64,000 nt of DNA from Flavimarina sp. Hel_I_48. GTDB lineage: Bacteria; Bacteroidota; Bacteroidia; Flavobacteriales; Flavobacteriaceae. This document shows positions 26,384-36,261 of this stretch, in pieces (the first letter of the stretch is position 1; every line of letters starts with the position of its first letter). A program made the translations under genes and the position numbers. Below the pieces are notes generated by a model, which saw only the letters and a program-made list of their open reading frames with translations, searched no databases and was not told the origin of the DNA. Location: contig NZ_JPOL01000002.1 in NCBI RefSeq assembly GCF_000733945.1, positions 1,613,001 to 1,677,000 on the forward strand, read 5' to 3'.

Positions 26384-29300
26384 TTATAACTGAAAGTTAG
26401 CTCCAAAGATGAACGTTCTCGTTGTGGGATAAGCTGACAATTCTACGCCAGTTGTTCCCTGAGGGTTTCCATCCTGATTCAATTCCGGCGTAAAGCCAGA
26501 ATAGTTAGTGATCATAAACGGGTTTTGTAAAGTCACATAAAGCCTAGCTTTACTGATAACTGAAAAGTCCTCAAACGTGTAGCCTAAGGTGACGTTGTTC
26601 AACCTGAAATAATCACCATCTTCCAACCAATAAGAGGACGCCAATGCATCTCTATTAGAACCTGGCTTTGAAGCTGAAGTATTGTCTGGTGTCCAGCGGC
26701 CGTTAAATAAATCAACAGGTATATTCTCAACACCCAGACGTGTATTTGCAAGGCCATTATACACTTTGTTCCCACCTACACCAAAACCATCTACACTAAA
26801 GTCAATATTTTTGTAGTTTACACCTATATTGATACCGTAGTTAAATGTGGGGATATAATTTCCGTAGAATTTTTTGTCCCTGTCATCAATAACGCCATCA
26901 TTGTTTTGATCTACATAACGCAAATGTCCTGCCGCAGCATTACCTATTGAAGCATTATCATCAATTTGCTCCTGTGATTCCCATACGCCGTCAGACTCTA
27001 GCAACCACCAGGCGAAGATGGGCTGGCCACCCTGCAATCTCTTCGTGATTTGCCCATTACTCAAATCTCCTCCTATTGCACCATCGTAAGCTGGCTTAAC
27101 GTTCTGCACCCTATTTTTATTGGTAGAAAGGTTAAAACCTACATTGTAGCTGAAATCCTGACCTATCTGATCCCTCCAGTTTACTAAAAATTCAAAACCG
27201 CTATTGGTTATTTCGGCAGCTTCATCAAAGAAATTATTACTGTATTCTGAATTAAGAAGGGGTCTAACTTCAAGGATTGCATTAGTATTTGTACGATCAT
27301 AATAATCTATGGTACCTGATAACTTACTGTTAAACAGACCAAAATCAAAACCGAATTCCCATTCTTCGGTTACCTCCCACGAAATAGGAAACGCCGGGCT
27401 GCCCAAAGCTGCTCCTAAATTTAGACCTTGTGAAGGGCCAAATACATAATTAGTATTGCCACTTCCTGCTTCCGCGACTATAGATTGTACATTAAAAGGA
27501 ACATTGGCATTACCCAACTTACCCCAACCTGCAAAAAACTTCAAATTAGATAACCAGTCCGTATTTTCCATAAAGGCCTCATTAGACATGGTCCAACCTA
27601 AACTCACTGCCGGGAAATAATCAAAGTAATTCCCATCTCCTGTAGCAAAATCACTGGTTCCATCCCTTCTCAGTACACCTCTTACGTAATATTTAGAATC
27701 ATAATTGTATTCTACCCTTCCAAAATACGACTGTAGGTTTGTAGATTGAAATTCATCCCCTGTAGTCTGATCCACGGAATCATCAAAAATCCTGTCGGTT
27801 CTGTAACCAAAACTTCTAAGACGCTTTTGATTGTAAACATCATAAGCCAGGGCTGTAATTCTCTCTCCTCCGCCAAAATTTTCACGACTTAGACCCAGGG
27901 TTGCACTAATGTCATGCTTATCAAAGGTCTTTGTGTAAGTAAGGAAACTTTCTAAGTTCCATCTAAAAGATTCAACACTTTGCACTTCATACCTGTTATT
28001 TGCGTATTGTGTAGAAACCTCTCCATCACCATCAGGATCTGTGCGTTGCTCATCAAAAAACGCTGCGGTCCTACTAGGATCTCCATTAAGCCATTGGGCC
28101 CTTATGTCATTAAAATCATGTCGCTTAGAATAAAACTTGGTAGCCCCAAAACGGGTCGTGAGCATCAAATCATCTGTAAGGTCAAGTTCCGCACTGAGCT
28201 GACCCTGTAGCGTGGTTGTGTTTATGTCTTCATCTGCAAAAAATACACTGGCTACTGGATTCCCTGCCTGGTTCAATCTCCCCAAGGTTTCCCCTGGACC
28301 CACTTGATAACCTACTACGCCTGTGGTCTGATTCACAAAAGACTGACCAAAGAGTCCATTATCATAATAAACCGGCACTAAAGGCGATTGACTGTAGGCT
28401 TGACTAAAGGCGCCAAAAGGTTTTGGTCTCTCTTTTGTATAAGTAATGTTCAAATTAGAAATGATCCTGAATTTATCATCAAACATGTGGTACGTATTGT
28501 TATTTCTAATAGTACCCCTTCTATAGGTTGCATCTTGTAGAATACCTTCTTCCTGATACAGGTTATAACTTAAAAAGTAGTCAATATTATCCCCAGCACC
28601 AGAAACAGAGAAACTGTTATTGTTGATATTACCTACCTGTAACAATTCATCATACCAATCTGTATCATAGGCCTGATTAGGTGCTAATTGAAAACTTCCT
28701 GTTGCTGCACTAGCCTCATTGAAATATTGACGATACTGCGCTCCATTAGCCATATCTACTTTATTAAGGATACTCCGTGCACCATAGTAAGATTCTAACC
28801 TAAATACAGGAGCTCCCTTTTTTCCTTTTTTGGTTGTAACCAAAATAACACCGTTTGCTGCTCGTATACCATAAATGTTAGCATAAGAGGCTCCTTTTAA
28901 GAAATCTATACTCTCAATGTCATTAGGGCTGATACTTCGTATATCAGAAACCGGCTGGCCATCTACAACGTAGAAAGGGTCCCTACCACCTTCTGATGTA
29001 CCCAGACCACGCATAATAACCGTAGGGCTTGATCCTGGTGAGTCGTTAGAGACAATGTTTACACCGGCAACTTTACCCTGTACAGATTGTAGGGCACTGG
29101 TTGCAGGCTGCTTTGATATTTCTTCAGATTTCACAGAGACTACCGCCCCAGTAATATCGCTCCTTTTCTGGCTACCATATCCTACGACTACTACCTCATC
29201 TAGATCACTAGCGGCAGATACCATACCTACATTGATTTCAGATTGGTCTGCGACAGGAACTTCTTTCGTCTCGAAACCTAAATAAGAATACGTTAATACA

Positions 29301-29503
29301 TCCCCGGATGATGCGTTTAGGGAATAATTTCCGTCAAAATCAGTCTGGGTGCCTGTTGTGGTTCCTTGTATTACAATATTGACACCCGGCAACGGCCCCC
29401 CGGTATCATCTGTAACTGTACCCGTAATTGTTTTGTCTCCTTGCGCCCAGGCGAGCGAAGTGAACATCATCAGGAAGAAGATGAACTGTAACTTTGTTTT
29501 CAT
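26384..29503 (-). CDS. susC: SusC/RagA TonB-linked outer membrane transporter
   Basis: TonB-dependent channel for oligosaccharide import, 1039 residues. After the signal peptide (ends about WAQG) comes a carboxypeptidase-regulatory-like domain (about 24-100, PLPGVNIVIQGT and DFDGNYSL). A plug domain with SDITGAVVSV, LQSVQGKVAGVNI and a long barrel ending in FIFGANFQL follow. The EVVVVGYGSQKRSDI block is typical of SusC. It is the first gene of the operon, paired with susD. The 349-nt upstream gap holds a -7 element. Confidence 0.95.
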   Translation of the reverse strand: MKTKLQFIFFLMMFTSLAWAQGDKTITGTVTDDTGGPLPGVNIVIQGTTTGTQTDFDGNYSLNASSGDVLTYSYLGFETKEVPVADQSEINVGMVSAASDLDEVVVVGYGSQKRSDITGAVVSVKSEEISKQPATSALQSVQGKVAGVNIVSNDSPGSSPTVIMRGLGTSEGGRDPFYVVDGQPVSDIRSISPNDIESIDFLKGASYANIYGIRAANGVILVTTKKGKKGAPVFRLESYYGARSILNKVDMANGAQYRQYFNEASAATGSFQLAPNQAYDTDWYDELLQVGNINNNSFSVSGAGDNIDYFLSYNLYQEEGILQDATYRRGTIRNNNTYHMFDDKFRIISNLNITYTKERPKPFGAFSQAYSQSPLVPVYYDNGLFGQSFVNQTTGVVGYQVGPGETLGRLNQAGNPVASVFFADEDINTTTLQGQLSAELDLTDDLMLTTRFGATKFYSKRHDFNDIRAQWLNGDPSRTAAFFDEQRTDPDGDGEVSTQYANNRYEVQSVESFRWNLESFLTYTKTFDKHDISATLGLSRENFGGGERITALAYDVYNQKRLRSFGYRTDRIFDDSVDQTTGDEFQSTNLQSYFGRVEYNYDSKYYVRGVLRRDGTSDFATGDGNYFDYFPAVSLGWTMSNEAFMENTDWLSNLKFFAGWGKLGNANVPFNVQSIVAEAGSGNTNYVFGPSQGLNLGAALGSPAFPISWEVTEEWEFGFDFGLFNSKLSGTIDYYDRTNTNAILEVRPLLNSEYSNNFFDEAAEITNSGFEFLVNWRDQIGQDFSYNVGFNLSTNKNRVQNVKPAYDGAIGGDLSNGQITKRLQGGQPIFAWWLLESDGVWESQEQIDDNASIGNAAAGHLRYVDQNNDGVIDDRDKKFYGNYIPTFNYGINIGVNYKNIDFSVDGFGVGGNKVYNGLANTRLGVENIPVDLFNGRWTPDNTSASKPGSNRDALASSYWLEDGDYFRLNNVTLGYTFEDFSVISKARLYVTLQNPFMITNYSGFTPELNQDGNPQGTTGVELSAYPTTRTFIFGANFQL

Positions 29504-29568
29504 ACACCTTATTTGTTTGAAATTGGTTTCATTGAATTACTCTCTAAATTTCAACTCAATTTAGTCCT

Positions 29569-29576
29569 CAAATTTA
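29569..29576 (-). promoter_or_regulatory. -7 element of the susC operon
   Basis: On the minus strand TAAATTTG fits TAnnTTTG and lies about 65 nt upstream of the susC start codon. A suitable TTTG -33 box is missing, which fits a promoter that needs an activator. Confidence 0.45.
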
Positions 29577-29852
29577 CCTCAAACGTTATCGTTGAAGGGT
29601 ACATATCAAATACATCAAAAGCATTTAAATACTTAAATCATTAAAAATTAGCTATTTATATCTATAAACAGACTGTTTAACCTTGCCCATATTTAAGGTT
29701 TGATGTACTAATGATGTAATTTTTAAGTGGATTTTAGATGTTGTTGTAGAAAAAAATGAATACTGAGAATACCTAATTTTGAAAATAAAGGCAAATTCTG
29801 GTGATAAGGTTTTTTTGACTATTTCTTATTTTAAGCGCTTCTAATTATTCTT
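29577..29852. other. AT-rich intergenic region upstream of the glucan operon
   Basis: This is the rest of the 349-nt gap between the sensor-regulator gene and susC. It holds a short imperfect inverted repeat, AACG-TTAT-CGTT at 29582-29593, close to the susC -7 element. Apart from that I see no gene, RNA or clear terminator. The region is a natural place for regulator binding. Confidence 0.4.
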
Positions 29853-32615
29853 TCAAAAGTTTTTGATAAGGAATTTTGATAAATTCTTAGTCGTCTTGAT
29901 ATCCAGTTTTTTCCTCAATCTGTATCTGTGAATCTCGACACCACGAACCGTTATTGCCATTAGTGGGGCAATTTCTTTAGTACTCAGATTCATTTTGAGA
30001 TAGGCACAAAGCTTTAAATCTTTAGTACTGAGATTGGGATACTGCTTTAATAGGTTTTGGAAAAAATCCTGGTTGACATCTTTAAAATTAGCTTCAAAAA
30101 CTTTCCAGTCATTCTTGCCCTCCACCATTGTACTTATCTTCTGGTCAATGGCGTTATATTTTGACTTACTTTCAAATTTATCTTTTACTTCTGCAAGCTC
30201 TTTTTTGACTTCAATCAGAATTTTATTGCGCTGAGCGGCCTGATAAGTTGAATTGGCCAGTTCTTTTCTTTTGATATCAATTTCTTTTAGAAGATTGTTT
30301 CGTTCTGCGATTTGCACCTTGCGTTCCTGTTCTTTCTCAATTCGCTTTTCTAATTCACGACGGTGCTGATTCAGTTTATGTTTATTTACGATATAAATAG
30401 AGATAATGATGATAACCATTAACATAAGATACAAACCTTTTGCAAACCCACTGAAATACCATGGTGGCCTTATACTAAAGGAAATTATCAGGGGATCCTT
30501 GCTTTTTGAACCGTTTACCAGCGTCCAGATTTTTAAATCATAATGACCAGGATCCAGATTTTGAAAATCCACGAATCCATTTTCCATAGGTTTTTCCGTA
30601 TTATCTCCAAGTTTATAGATAAAGGAAGAACTACTCACAGTAGGTGCTGAAAAGCCCAGCGTTAATAGATCTGCGCGCTTAAAAGAAGGTTCTTCAGACG
30701 CTCCATTTATTTGTATGGGATCTGCTGTGTTTTTAAAATATTCCAATTGGGGCTTAGGGATTTCCTCATTCTTCCTATTTCTACGAAATGCATTTAAGTT
30801 TAGCGCCGCATACCCATCGTTAAGGGCTATATAAAATATACTGTCATTGATTCGTTCAATATTTTCATAGCCTTTGATAAGATTATCCTCAAGTAAGGGC
30901 TCACTGATATAAATACTATCGCCGGCAAAATCAGTATAAATTAACCCCGAACCTTTTCTGTTTTTGAACCAAAAAGCTTCGTTTTCCTGACCTACCAATT
31001 CAAAATCGCTGTAGGATCGTAATGCATCAAATTTAAGAATGCTATCCTGTATGGTGTTATAAACAAACCATTCGCCATTATTATAGAAAGAAATTTGATC
31101 TTTAATACGATATACATTGGTTTTAAAGGCGGAAAAAACACTATCTCTTCCATAGGTCTTGTAGGAAGTAATATGCTTATCTTTTTGATCAATCTGTACC
31201 TTATAAAAATTTTTATAAGGATGACTTGCCCATAATGTAGTCTCGTCTTGAAATACTATTTTATTGAGCGGTACATATAACGTTGAATCTGGATTTTCAA
31301 TTATTTCAAGATTATCGCTCCCCCTTTTTAAGAGACGCAGACCGTTGTAAGTCGCGCTAATATAGAAGTCATCACTTCCCAGCAAAGCTGTAGTACTATA
31401 GCTTCCCGTGAGATCAGAAATTTCATGGAGATCTAAACCTTTTATCTTAAAAATGCCTCTATTGTGATTGGCAATAAGTTGGTCGTCAAGGGCAGAGAAC
31501 GACCACAGTTGCCCTTGAGATCCTGGTACAAACTCGCGATGGTTGTCCCTAATTAAATGAATTCCCGTATTTGTACCCAGATAAAGGTCATTGCCTTTTA
31601 TGGCGATATCATAAACGGCACCCAGTTCGCCAGTTTCTTCCAGATATATAGAAATTCCTCCCTGAAGTTTGATTTTATCAAGGCCATTGTCGAGACCCAC
31701 CCAGAGGTTTCCATTTATCTCATGAAGCGCTAAAACAGTATTGTTCGTAAGTCCATTGCCTCTGTTGTAATAAAGGGTTCTTCCCTTATTGGAGTCAAAA
31801 ATGAGCAAACCACCCTGTATGGTCCCAAAAGCAATTGTTGAAGTTGTGATTGTAGAGATTTTATTCAGCTCATGGGTAATTAAAAAATCATTTAGCTCGC
31901 TATTTTCCCAGGGAACAATCTCCTGATCTTGCATTTTGAAGAGACCATCTGCCTTTGTTCCCAGGATCAGCTGGTCTTCAAAATAAGTGAGCGCGGCAAT
32001 AGGAACCCCTTCCGGAGTCGTATTTGAAGAAAGAAGTTCTAGTTTGCTTCCTGTTAAAGTGTAAACCTGACCTTTATTTGAACCAATAATCAATTTCCCT
32101 TTAACATTTAAAAGGGAAGTAATCAGGAAATCTGGTTTTATCGCCCTTATGGTTTTATTATCATAGATATAAACCTGACCAAAAGAGCGAAAAGCAACGC
32201 CATCTTTATAGGGTTCGATCTGCCAGAATTCCTCATTATTGAAACTTGCCGGCTGCAGAAGATGTGTTAAGGAGGTGTAAGAAAGGCTTCCGTAAAGGTC
32301 TTTTTCCCAAAAACCAAATTCTTCATAAGAACCGGTATAAATACGCTTCCCAACACATAAAACGGAACGTATAATAGTTTTGTTCGGCAAACTGTACAAC
32401 TGCCACCGCTGGCCATCATAGCGCAACAGACCTTCATTGTTTGCAGCATAAACAACACCATCTTCAGCACTGCCTACATCCCAGTTTTGGCTTGCCGCTC
32501 CATAATCATTTACTGAAAAGTTAGTAACCGGCGGCAATAATTGTTGCGCTTCCATTGTAAAAAAGCACAATAGAAAAACATAACGGATAAACGCAAAACA
32601 CTTAAAGTAGTTCAT
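29853..32615 (-). CDS. beta-propeller membrane sensor with LuxR-type DNA-binding domain
   Basis: A 920-residue one-protein sensor and transcription regulator. It has a signal peptide (to about MEAQQ, residue 25), then two beta-propellers of the Reg_prop kind (about 30-630, with repeats such as GLLRYDGQRW and NLWVGLDNGLDKI). A triple-tyrosine domain follows (about 640-725, PGHYDLKIWTLVNGS). A single transmembrane helix lies near 728-748, followed by a coiled coil rich in Lys/Glu and a C-terminal helix-turn-helix (about 860-915) with LSTKDLKLCAYLKMNLSTKEIA and IHRYRLRKKL. There is no histidine kinase. It lies directly upstream of the susC operon and probably senses a glucan oligomer in the periplasm. 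Confidence 0.88.
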   Translation of the reverse strand: MNYFKCFAFIRYVFLLCFFTMEAQQLLPPVTNFSVNDYGAASQNWDVGSAEDGVVYAANNEGLLRYDGQRWQLYSLPNKTIIRSVLCVGKRIYTGSYEEFGFWEKDLYGSLSYTSLTHLLQPASFNNEEFWQIEPYKDGVAFRSFGQVYIYDNKTIRAIKPDFLITSLLNVKGKLIIGSNKGQVYTLTGSKLELLSSNTTPEGVPIAALTYFEDQLILGTKADGLFKMQDQEIVPWENSELNDFLITHELNKISTITTSTIAFGTIQGGLLIFDSNKGRTLYYNRGNGLTNNTVLALHEINGNLWVGLDNGLDKIKLQGGISIYLEETGELGAVYDIAIKGNDLYLGTNTGIHLIRDNHREFVPGSQGQLWSFSALDDQLIANHNRGIFKIKGLDLHEISDLTGSYSTTALLGSDDFYISATYNGLRLLKRGSDNLEIIENPDSTLYVPLNKIVFQDETTLWASHPYKNFYKVQIDQKDKHITSYKTYGRDSVFSAFKTNVYRIKDQISFYNNGEWFVYNTIQDSILKFDALRSYSDFELVGQENEAFWFKNRKGSGLIYTDFAGDSIYISEPLLEDNLIKGYENIERINDSIFYIALNDGYAALNLNAFRRNRKNEEIPKPQLEYFKNTADPIQINGASEEPSFKRADLLTLGFSAPTVSSSSFIYKLGDNTEKPMENGFVDFQNLDPGHYDLKIWTLVNGSKSKDPLIISFSIRPPWYFSGFAKGLYLMLMVIIIISIYIVNKHKLNQHRRELEKRIEKEQERKVQIAERNNLLKEIDIKRKELANSTYQAAQRNKILIEVKKELAEVKDKFESKSKYNAIDQKISTMVEGKNDWKVFEANFKDVNQDFFQNLLKQYPNLSTKDLKLCAYLKMNLSTKEIAPLMAITVRGVEIHRYRLRKKLDIKTTKNLSKFLIKNF

Positions 32616-32677
32616 TTTTAGGACTAATGCTGCCTAAATGTAACCCAATACCTTAGGATCTCAAAATCTGCCAGCCT

Positions 32678-33727
32678 TTAAGCTTCATCATAATCTATCG
32701 TGATACTTGCGCTCGTGGGATGTGCCTGGCAGGTAAGTACCAGACCTTCGGCAACCTCATCATCAGTTAATATCTGGTTTTTGCGCATGGTTGCGCTACC
32801 GTTAGTAACCCTAGCGATACAACTGGCGCAGATCCCACCCTGGCAGGAGTGCGGGGCATCTATTCCCTGACTCAGTGCCGCATCCAGTATAATCTCATCC
32901 TGTGGCATATCAAATTCAAATTCCTCGTCATCAACGATTATCTTGATCTTGGCCCGGCCATCAAGGCTCGCACTGACATCACTCTGATCATCGCTTGAAA
33001 AAAGTTCAAAATGAATATTGTCTTTAGCAACTTTGTTTTCGGTTAGGACTTCGGTAACCATGTTTATCATTTGCTCTGGACCACAAAGGTAGAACCGATC
33101 AAAATCATGCCCCTTAAATTTGTTTTTCACCACGTAGTTGACCGTTGATCGCTCAATACGGCCAAAATGGGTATCTGGTTCCTGTGTACGACTATAAACA
33201 AATTCTACATCCAGACGGTCGCCATACTTAAGCTGAAGCGCTAACAGCTCTTTGTAATAAATGGTTTCCTCCAGCGATTTGTTACCGTAAACGAGTACAA
33301 ATCTACTTTTAGGCTCCTCTTCCAGAATGGTTTTCATGATAGACATTACCGGTGTGATCCCGCTCCCGGCAGCAAATGCGGCATAATCTTTTTTTGCGGA
33401 AGTTTCAGGCTCAAATACAAACCTACCTTCTGGTGGATGCACCATAAGCGTCTGGCCCACTTCAAAACTCGAGTTTGCCTCTACCGAAAATGTACCGCCC
33501 GGCACTTCTTTTACGGTAACTTTCAAAAGTCCACTTCCCGGTGTTGAACACAGGGAATAGGAACGTCTTACTTCTTTACCGTTTATTTCGGTTTTTAAGG
33601 TTATATATTGCCCCGCTTTGAAAGTATAGTCCTGCTTTAATTCTTGTGGGACATCAAAAGTAAGGCTTACCGCCTGGGGCGTTTCACGCTTTATATCCTG
33701 TATCTTCAGCGGATTAAAATCTGCCAT
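32678..33727 (-). CDS. PaaE-like ferredoxin-NAD(P)H reductase
   Basis: A soluble electron-transfer flavoprotein of 349 residues. The order is an FAD-binding barrel with RRSYSLCSTP (about 55-64), an NAD(P)-binding domain with FAAGSGITPVMS and FYLCGPEQMI, and a C-terminal plant-type [2Fe-2S] ferredoxin domain with SCQGGICASC and a later TCQAHP. The same architecture occurs in PaaE, the reductase of phenylacetyl-CoA epoxygenase. No paaABCD genes are near, so the oxygenase partner is unknown. It could serve another di-iron enzyme such as a desaturase. Confidence 0.85.
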   Translation of the reverse strand: MADFNPLKIQDIKRETPQAVSLTFDVPQELKQDYTFKAGQYITLKTEINGKEVRRSYSLCSTPGSGLLKVTVKEVPGGTFSVEANSSFEVGQTLMVHPPEGRFVFEPETSAKKDYAAFAAGSGITPVMSIMKTILEEEPKSRFVLVYGNKSLEETIYYKELLALQLKYGDRLDVEFVYSRTQEPDTHFGRIERSTVNYVVKNKFKGHDFDRFYLCGPEQMINMVTEVLTENKVAKDNIHFELFSSDDQSDVSASLDGRAKIKIIVDDEEFEFDMPQDEIILDAALSQGIDAPHSCQGGICASCIARVTNGSATMRKNQILTDDEVAEGLVLTCQAHPTSASITIDYDEA

Positions 33728-33838
33728 AAATTCCTTTTTTGTGGGTAAAAATACAAAGCATTCAATATTCTAGCGTAACATTTTACTAATTTTCACACTA
33801 ATAAAGAAGCAAACCACAGACAACCAAAAACTAAGGGC

Positions 33839-35308
33839 ATGTTCAAACATTTTATCACCCTGCAATGGAAAGGGTTTTTTCGTTCGGCATCATTGAAAGC
33901 CAATATTGTCATTAAAATATTTATGGCACTTGGTGCACTTTATTTTATCGCCATGTTCACTTTTGCGGGGATAGGTCTTTTTTATGGTTTGGAAAAAAAT
34001 GGTTACGAACCCTTACAGACGGTTAACCGCTTTATGATCTATTATCTGGCGGGCGATCTTATTTTCAGGTATTTCTTTCAAAAAATGCCAATAATCAACA
34101 TAAAACCGCTGCTTTTACTCCCTTTTGACAAGAAAAAGATAGTAAACTACGCACTTGGCAAAACTGCCGTTTCCTATTTCAATCTCGTACACGCATTTTT
34201 CTTTATTCCATTTACGGTTGTTTTGCTCCTTAACGGCTATGACCCACAGGGCATAACCTGCTGGTTATTAGGGATAATCTTCCTGTTCTACATAAATAAT
34301 TTTATCAATATTTTCCTTAATGATGCCCAGGGACTTGTAGCGTTGGTTGCCCTTGGACTTGCCGCGCTGGGCGGTGCACAGTATTATGGTTATTTTGACA
34401 TTACTGAGTATGCACTTCCTTTCTTTCAAAACTTGTACAGTACCTACTGGTTATTTTTGATTCCGCTGATCGTACTTGGCCTAATGATATATCTGGCACA
34501 CCGCTACTTTAGCGCACGCTTATACATGGATGCCGGCCTGGCGACAAAAGCGAGCACAGCTTCTACTGAAAATCTGGACTGGCTCAACCGTTTTGGGCGT
34601 ATTTCCATATTCCTTAAAAACGACATCAAACTTATAAAAAGGAATAAGCGCAGCAAGACCACGGTAATCATGAGCGTTGCCTTCTTGTTTTATGGCCTTC
34701 TTTTTTTTACGGGAGGGATAGAAAGTTATAATAATCCTTTTATGAAAATTTTTGCCGGGATTTTTGTCTCTGGAGGTTTTCTGTTCAGTTTTGGTCAATT
34801 TGTACCCAGTTGGGACAGTTCCTATTATCCCTTAATGATGACCCAGAACATCAGTTATAAGGAATATCTTACCTCAAAATGGTATCTCATCGTCATGGCT
34901 ACGGCGGTTAGTACTATTTTAGGAGCAGGATATTTATATTACGGCTGGCAGGCATATGCCGCGATCGTAGTGGGTGGTATCTTTAATATGGGAGTGAATG
35001 CGCACGTGGTAATGCTGGGTGGAGCTTTTAACAAATCCCCCATAGATTTAACCAGCGGAAAAAAAGCCTTTGGCGACTCTTCCGCATTCAATCTAAAATC
35101 CATTTTGATTTCGATCCCAAAATTTTTACTTCCCATAATTCTCTACGCAGCTGGTCATTTTACCCTGGGACCTACATTTGGCTATGCGCTGATAGCACTT
35201 GCCGGCCTGGCCGGTTTTGCCTTTAGGGACTGGATGTTCAAAAAAATTGAGTCGGTCTATAAAGCCGAAAAATATAAAACCATTGCTGCTTACAAGCAAA
35301 CTACGTAA
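33839..35308 (+). CDS. DUF5687 membrane protein, ABC-2-type permease
   Basis: A 489-residue integral membrane protein with about ten to twelve hydrophobic segments. A charged loop near 230-270 contains FLKNDIKLIKRNKRSK. It looks like the permease half of a Bacteroidota ABC exporter of the DUF5687 type. The ATPase gene follows about 83 nt downstream. The transported substrate is unknown. Confidence 0.82.
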   Translation: MFKHFITLQWKGFFRSASLKANIVIKIFMALGALYFIAMFTFAGIGLFYGLEKNGYEPLQTVNRFMIYYLAGDLIFRYFFQKMPIINIKPLLLLPFDKKKIVNYALGKTAVSYFNLVHAFFFIPFTVVLLLNGYDPQGITCWLLGIIFLFYINNFINIFLNDAQGLVALVALGLAALGGAQYYGYFDITEYALPFFQNLYSTYWLFLIPLIVLGLMIYLAHRYFSARLYMDAGLATKASTASTENLDWLNRFGRISIFLKNDIKLIKRNKRSKTTVIMSVAFLFYGLLFFTGGIESYNNPFMKIFAGIFVSGGFLFSFGQFVPSWDSSYYPLMMTQNISYKEYLTSKWYLIVMATAVSTILGAGYLYYGWQAYAAIVVGGIFNMGVNAHVVMLGGAFNKSPIDLTSGKKAFGDSSAFNLKSILISIPKFLLPIILYAAGHFTLGPTFGYALIALAGLAGFAFRDWMFKKIESVYKAEKYKTIAAYKQTT

Positions 35309-35311
35309 TTC

Positions 35312-35334
35312 CCCCTTACCCCCAAAGGGGTTTT
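35312..35334. repeat. C-rich hairpin directly after a stop codon
   Basis: CCCCTT (35312-35317) pairs with AAGGGG (35325-35330) around a C-rich loop, followed by TTTT. A closely similar hairpin lies at 57697-57717, also right after a stop codon. It may be a weak terminator or processing site between the permease and ATPase genes. Confidence 0.55.
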
Positions 35335-35391
35335 AATGGATTGCGGAAATGTTTCAGGTTAAATATTAATGATAATAGTAATAGCAATAAT

Positions 35392-36129
35392 ATGATACAT
35401 ATTCACGAACTTTCAAAAACTTACAAAGGTGTTACCGTTTTAAATATTGAAACGCTTGATGTCCCACAAGGTCAGTCCTTTGGGCTGGTAGGTAACAATG
35501 GCGCGGGTAAGACCACGCTGTTTAGTGCATTGCTGGATCTCATTCAGCCCACTACGGGATTTATTGAGAACAACGGAGTAAAGGTCAATGAAGACGAAAG
35601 TTGGAAATCGCATACGGCTTCTTTTATAGACGAAACTTTCCTGATAGGATACTTAACCCCGGAAGAATATTTCTATTTTATTGGTGAATTACGTGGTCAA
35701 AATAAGGCTGATGTAGACCGTTTATTGGCTGGTTTTACTGATTTCTTTAATGATGAAATCCTCCACCAACGCAAATACCTGCGGGACCTCTCTAAGGGAA
35801 ATCAGAAAAAAGTGGGCATTGTGGCTACGCTAATAGGCAATCCTGATGTGATCATTTTAGATGAACCTTTTGCAAACCTGGATCCCACCACACAAATACG
35901 CCTTAAGGGAATCATCAAAAAACTTGCGGAAGATACCGGTGTAACCGTACTCGTTTCCAGTCACGATTTACAACATGTCACAGAAGTATGCCAGCGCATT
36001 GTCGTTCTTGAAAAAGGAAAACTTGTAAAAGATATCATTACTTCTGAAGCAACACAAAAAGAACTTGAAATGTATTTTAGCAGGGAATCTATTGCTGTGG
36101 AAAATGATTATAATGTTATTGAGGATTAG
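35392..36129 (+). CDS. ABC transporter ATP-binding protein
   Basis: ATPase subunit partner of the DUF5687 permease, 245 residues from the chosen ATG at 35392. An upstream TTG at 35341 would add 17 residues unlike the family, so it was not used. The Walker A is GNNGAGKTT, the signature is LSKGNQKK, and Walker B is VIILDEPFANLDP, followed by the switch histidine in SSHDLQH. As the signature reads LSKGN rather than LSGGQ, it belongs to the export type common with ABC-2 permeases. Confidence 0.9.
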   Translation: MIHIHELSKTYKGVTVLNIETLDVPQGQSFGLVGNNGAGKTTLFSALLDLIQPTTGFIENNGVKVNEDESWKSHTASFIDETFLIGYLTPEEYFYFIGELRGQNKADVDRLLAGFTDFFNDEILHQRKYLRDLSKGNQKKVGIVATLIGNPDVIILDEPFANLDPTTQIRLKGIIKKLAEDTGVTVLVSSHDLQHVTEVCQRIVVLEKGKLVKDIITSEATQKELEMYFSRESIAVENDYNVIED

Positions 36130-36261
36130 AGGATTATCTGATGTGCGGATGGTTTGATGTGCGAATCTGTTGATTTGAAGATTTGTCGATCTGAACACCC
36201 CTTATTCACAAATTTTCTCATCCACACATCTTCTAATTTCCTCATCCACGCATTTCCTCAT
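36130..36261. repeat. low-complexity imperfect inverted repeat between convergent genes
   Basis: The left part holds GATGTGCGGATGG/GATGTGCGAATC-like units. The right part holds repeated TTTCCTCATCCACGCAT-like units that are roughly complementary. The two arms can form a long imperfect hairpin between the ABC ATPase and mutY genes. It may end transcription from both sides. Such microrepeats are common in flavobacterial genomes in my experience. Confidence 0.45.
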
